From the NCBI GenBank assembly GCA_977006965.1, contig OZ345366.1, positions 1,860,001 through 1,924,000 of the forward strand: 64,000 bases of DNA, written 5' to 3'. A model generated the notes under the pieces. It saw nothing but the letters and a program-made list of their open reading frames with translations. It was not told the origin of the DNA and searched no databases. The stretch is from Phymatolithon calcareum (taxonomy: Eukaryota; Rhodophyta; Florideophyceae; Hapalidiales). Of the stretch, positions 62,404 through 64,000 are shown in pieces (within the stretch, counting starts at the first letter, position 1; each line of letters opens with the position of its first letter). Position numbers and translations under genes: made by a program.

Positions 62404-63363
62404 GCGTCAGTGATATAAACGACAGCCGGGGATTGCAACGAGCTGGTTGCATGCTTTTAAAAGCATTTTTAAACGGCAAGAAATGGATTGCTTTCTCTTG
62501 TTACTGTTATAGATAAAATGCTTAGAAAGCATACGTTTTTGAGCTCCTGGTTGTCGTAACGGCAGCATCTTGAGATTGATGGATCAACATCGCTGTGCTG
62601 GACATTTTTCAAAATTTTAAATTTTGAAATTTGAGGAATAACTATCATAATGTGATTGTGATACCCATTGCTCCAGCTTGTACTGACGTTCCCGAGTATC
62701 ATATTACTTTTTGTCTAGGAAATTGTAATACTGTCAATTGACAAGGAAAAATGAAGCATTTCTGGCTTGCGCCGTACTTCAATTTTTTCGTCTACTGAGC
62801 GTCGTATGCGGTCTTCGACGTTGGATACATGTTGCCGTCGCGGCGAACGAGAAACTTCCACATTTGTCCGGCAGAATTTGGAGGATCACGTTCCTCATTA
62901 CCCAGTAGCATCGAGATGCTGCTGAGGAATGAGGATTAGTTTGTGCAGCCTTGTTGATAGGTCCACGCAGTCGGTGACCTCGTTGTCAGACTAAGCACAA
63001 GAGACACTGTCGAGTTGCATAGAACACTGCTGTGCTGTTTGCGGTCGTGCCTTGGATGTTTCTTATTTATCGGACGACTCCCATGTGATCGAATGCAAGA
63101 TCTCCGCGCAAGGAGGCCATGGTCATTCTGTCATTGTTGATATCACATTGGGCACTGGATGTCATCGGAAGCTACTATGTATATGCATTTCTTCACTTTA
63201 ATCCGAATGCGTTAGTGGGGTATCCACGTATTGACATGTAGACCTACAGTTCCCAACCTACAACTAAAATAGATATCCTATCTATGCACCGGTTCTAATT
63301 AAGTGCTTATTCCCAGATGATTCTAATTTAGAGCTATCCATCTCTACCTTTACATGAAATAAC
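62404..63363. other. Intergenic, no supported gene
   Basis: AT-rich spacer between the HMG and PanB genes. No recognised element. Confidence 0.5.
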
Positions 63364-64000
63364 TTAACTTTCTGCTCCCCAATCACCACCGTCCCGCTTC
63401 ACATCTGATCTCTCCTTCAGAGGTTCAGCACACGCCGGGTGCGAATTCGCGTATTCACAAAACTTCAAGAAGTCTTCATGCGGCATCGCATACTTCGCAT
63501 GCTCTTCCGACGGAAACTGCCTCGCCTTAACCTCCATCGAATATTCCTGCAGCGCTTGATGAACAACTTCCCCAACCCTACCATAGGTCTTGCAAAACCC
63601 AGGCATGAAATGGCTGTATCCCGGTTGTACATTCATGCCCAACATGTCATGGTACACCAGCACTTGTCCAGAACATGCGTTTCCAGCCCCAATTCCAATC
63701 GTTGGCACTGTGAGTTTGCTCGTAACAACTTCAGCAAGTTTCGGCGGCACACACTCCAACAAAACCGCAAAAGCACCCGCCTCTTGCACCGCCAACGCGT
63801 CATCAAGCACCCGACACGCCTCCGCCGCGGTGCGGCCAACGGCGCGAAAGCCGCCCAAAGCGGAGCACGACTGCGGTGTCAATCCAACGTGCCCCATGAC
63901 CGCAATGCCTGCATCGACAACTGCTTGCACCACCTCGGCGCGTAACATGCCGCCCTCCAACTTCACGGCGTCAACGCCAGCCTCTTTCACGAGCCTACGT
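63364..64000 (-). CDS. panB: Ketopantoate hydroxymethyltransferase, C-terminal part
   Basis: The last 211 codons of a gene continuing past the window's right edge (RRLVKEAGVDAVKLEGG...); the start is not visible. It makes ketopantoate from 2-ketoisovalerate and methylene-tetrahydrofolate, the first step of pantothenate (CoA) synthesis. Visible motifs: VKLEGG (metal-binding Glu), HVGLTPQS, LLECVPP (catalytic Glu), PTIGIGAGNACSGQVLVYHD and DMLGM, then the C-terminal helix region RVGEVVHQALQEYSMEVKAR. The tail after KFCEYANSHP is longer than in bacteria, a common feature of eukaryotic forms. An intact reading frame with G/C-rich third positions. In fungi and plants this enzyme is mitochondrial; any targeting peptide lies outside. 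Confidence 0.93.
   Translation of the reverse strand, partial: RRLVKEAGVDAVKLEGGMLRAEVVQAVVDAGIAVMGHVGLTPQSCSALGGFRAVGRTAAEACRVLDDALAVQEAGAFAVLLECVPPKLAEVVTSKLTVPTIGIGAGNACSGQVLVYHDMLGMNVQPGYSHFMPGFCKTYGRVGEVVHQALQEYSMEVKARQFPSEEHAKYAMPHEDFLKFCEYANSHPACAEPLKERSDVKRDGGDWGAES

Noticed and set aside
1-64000. CRISPR arrays, operons or other prokaryotic systems
   Set aside because: The window has GT-AG introns, TATA boxes, eukaryotic transposons and an HMG protein; spaced repeats seen here are subterminal transposon arrays without uniform spacers.

Overview
The window is nuclear DNA of a eukaryote with compact genes. The host genes are mostly single-exon; two C2H2 zinc-finger genes each carry one short GT-AG intron (77 and 81 nt), and several genes have a TATA box about 90-110 bp upstream. 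Intergenic DNA is AT-richer and full of transposons. This combination would suit an intron-poor alga, for example a red alga, but nothing here fixes the lineage, so the organism is an inference of low certainty.

Layout. 1-10.1 kb: a Helitron remnant (helicase C-terminus at 3472-3810) interrupted by a young, nearly intact Copia element (3826-9387, LTRs differing at 4 of 443 positions), flanked by two LTR-like repeats (870-1085, 9917-10143). 12.0-17.1 kb: a cluster of DNA transposons: a pogo-like element with TA duplication (12047-13532), two Mutator-type non-autonomous elements with 10-bp duplications (13559-14654, 16144-17062), and between them a SWIM-zinc-finger Mutator-like element (14772-16098). 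17.3-24.7 kb: two paralogous four-finger C2H2 genes on the minus strand, with the second, inverted copy of the SWIM element (21900-23229) between them. 26.2-26.9 kb: a fold-back hairpin and a MITE.

28.6-47.4 kb is a nest of transposons. An old Copia element (LTRs at 28587 and 47191) is split by a Gypsy chromovirus fragment, which is itself split by an intact piggyBac-like transposon (31352-33934, 755-aa transposase). It is also split by a LINE on the minus strand (34988-40325, with a 14-bp duplication inside the Copia reverse transcriptase) and by a second, decayed LINE of the same family on the plus strand (about 40544-46424). That second LINE contains a solo LTR (43915-45598). A decayed piggyBac copy follows at 49142-51112.

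51-64 kb is the gene-bearing end, all on the minus strand: an F-box/LRR-like protein (548 aa), an ALDH3-type fatty aldehyde dehydrogenase with a C-terminal membrane anchor (510 aa), a three-HMG-box chromatin protein (418 aa), and the C-terminal part of ketopantoate hydroxymethyltransferase (PanB) running off the right edge. The host genes do not form an obvious pathway.

No rRNA, confident tRNA or CRISPR array was seen. The most unusual signals are a piggyBac-like element whose target duplication reads CTAG rather than TTAA, a LINE family whose gag-like and endonuclease/RT parts appear to have been one reading frame, a Copia element apparently primed by a half-tRNA, and the SWIM-only Mutator pair.
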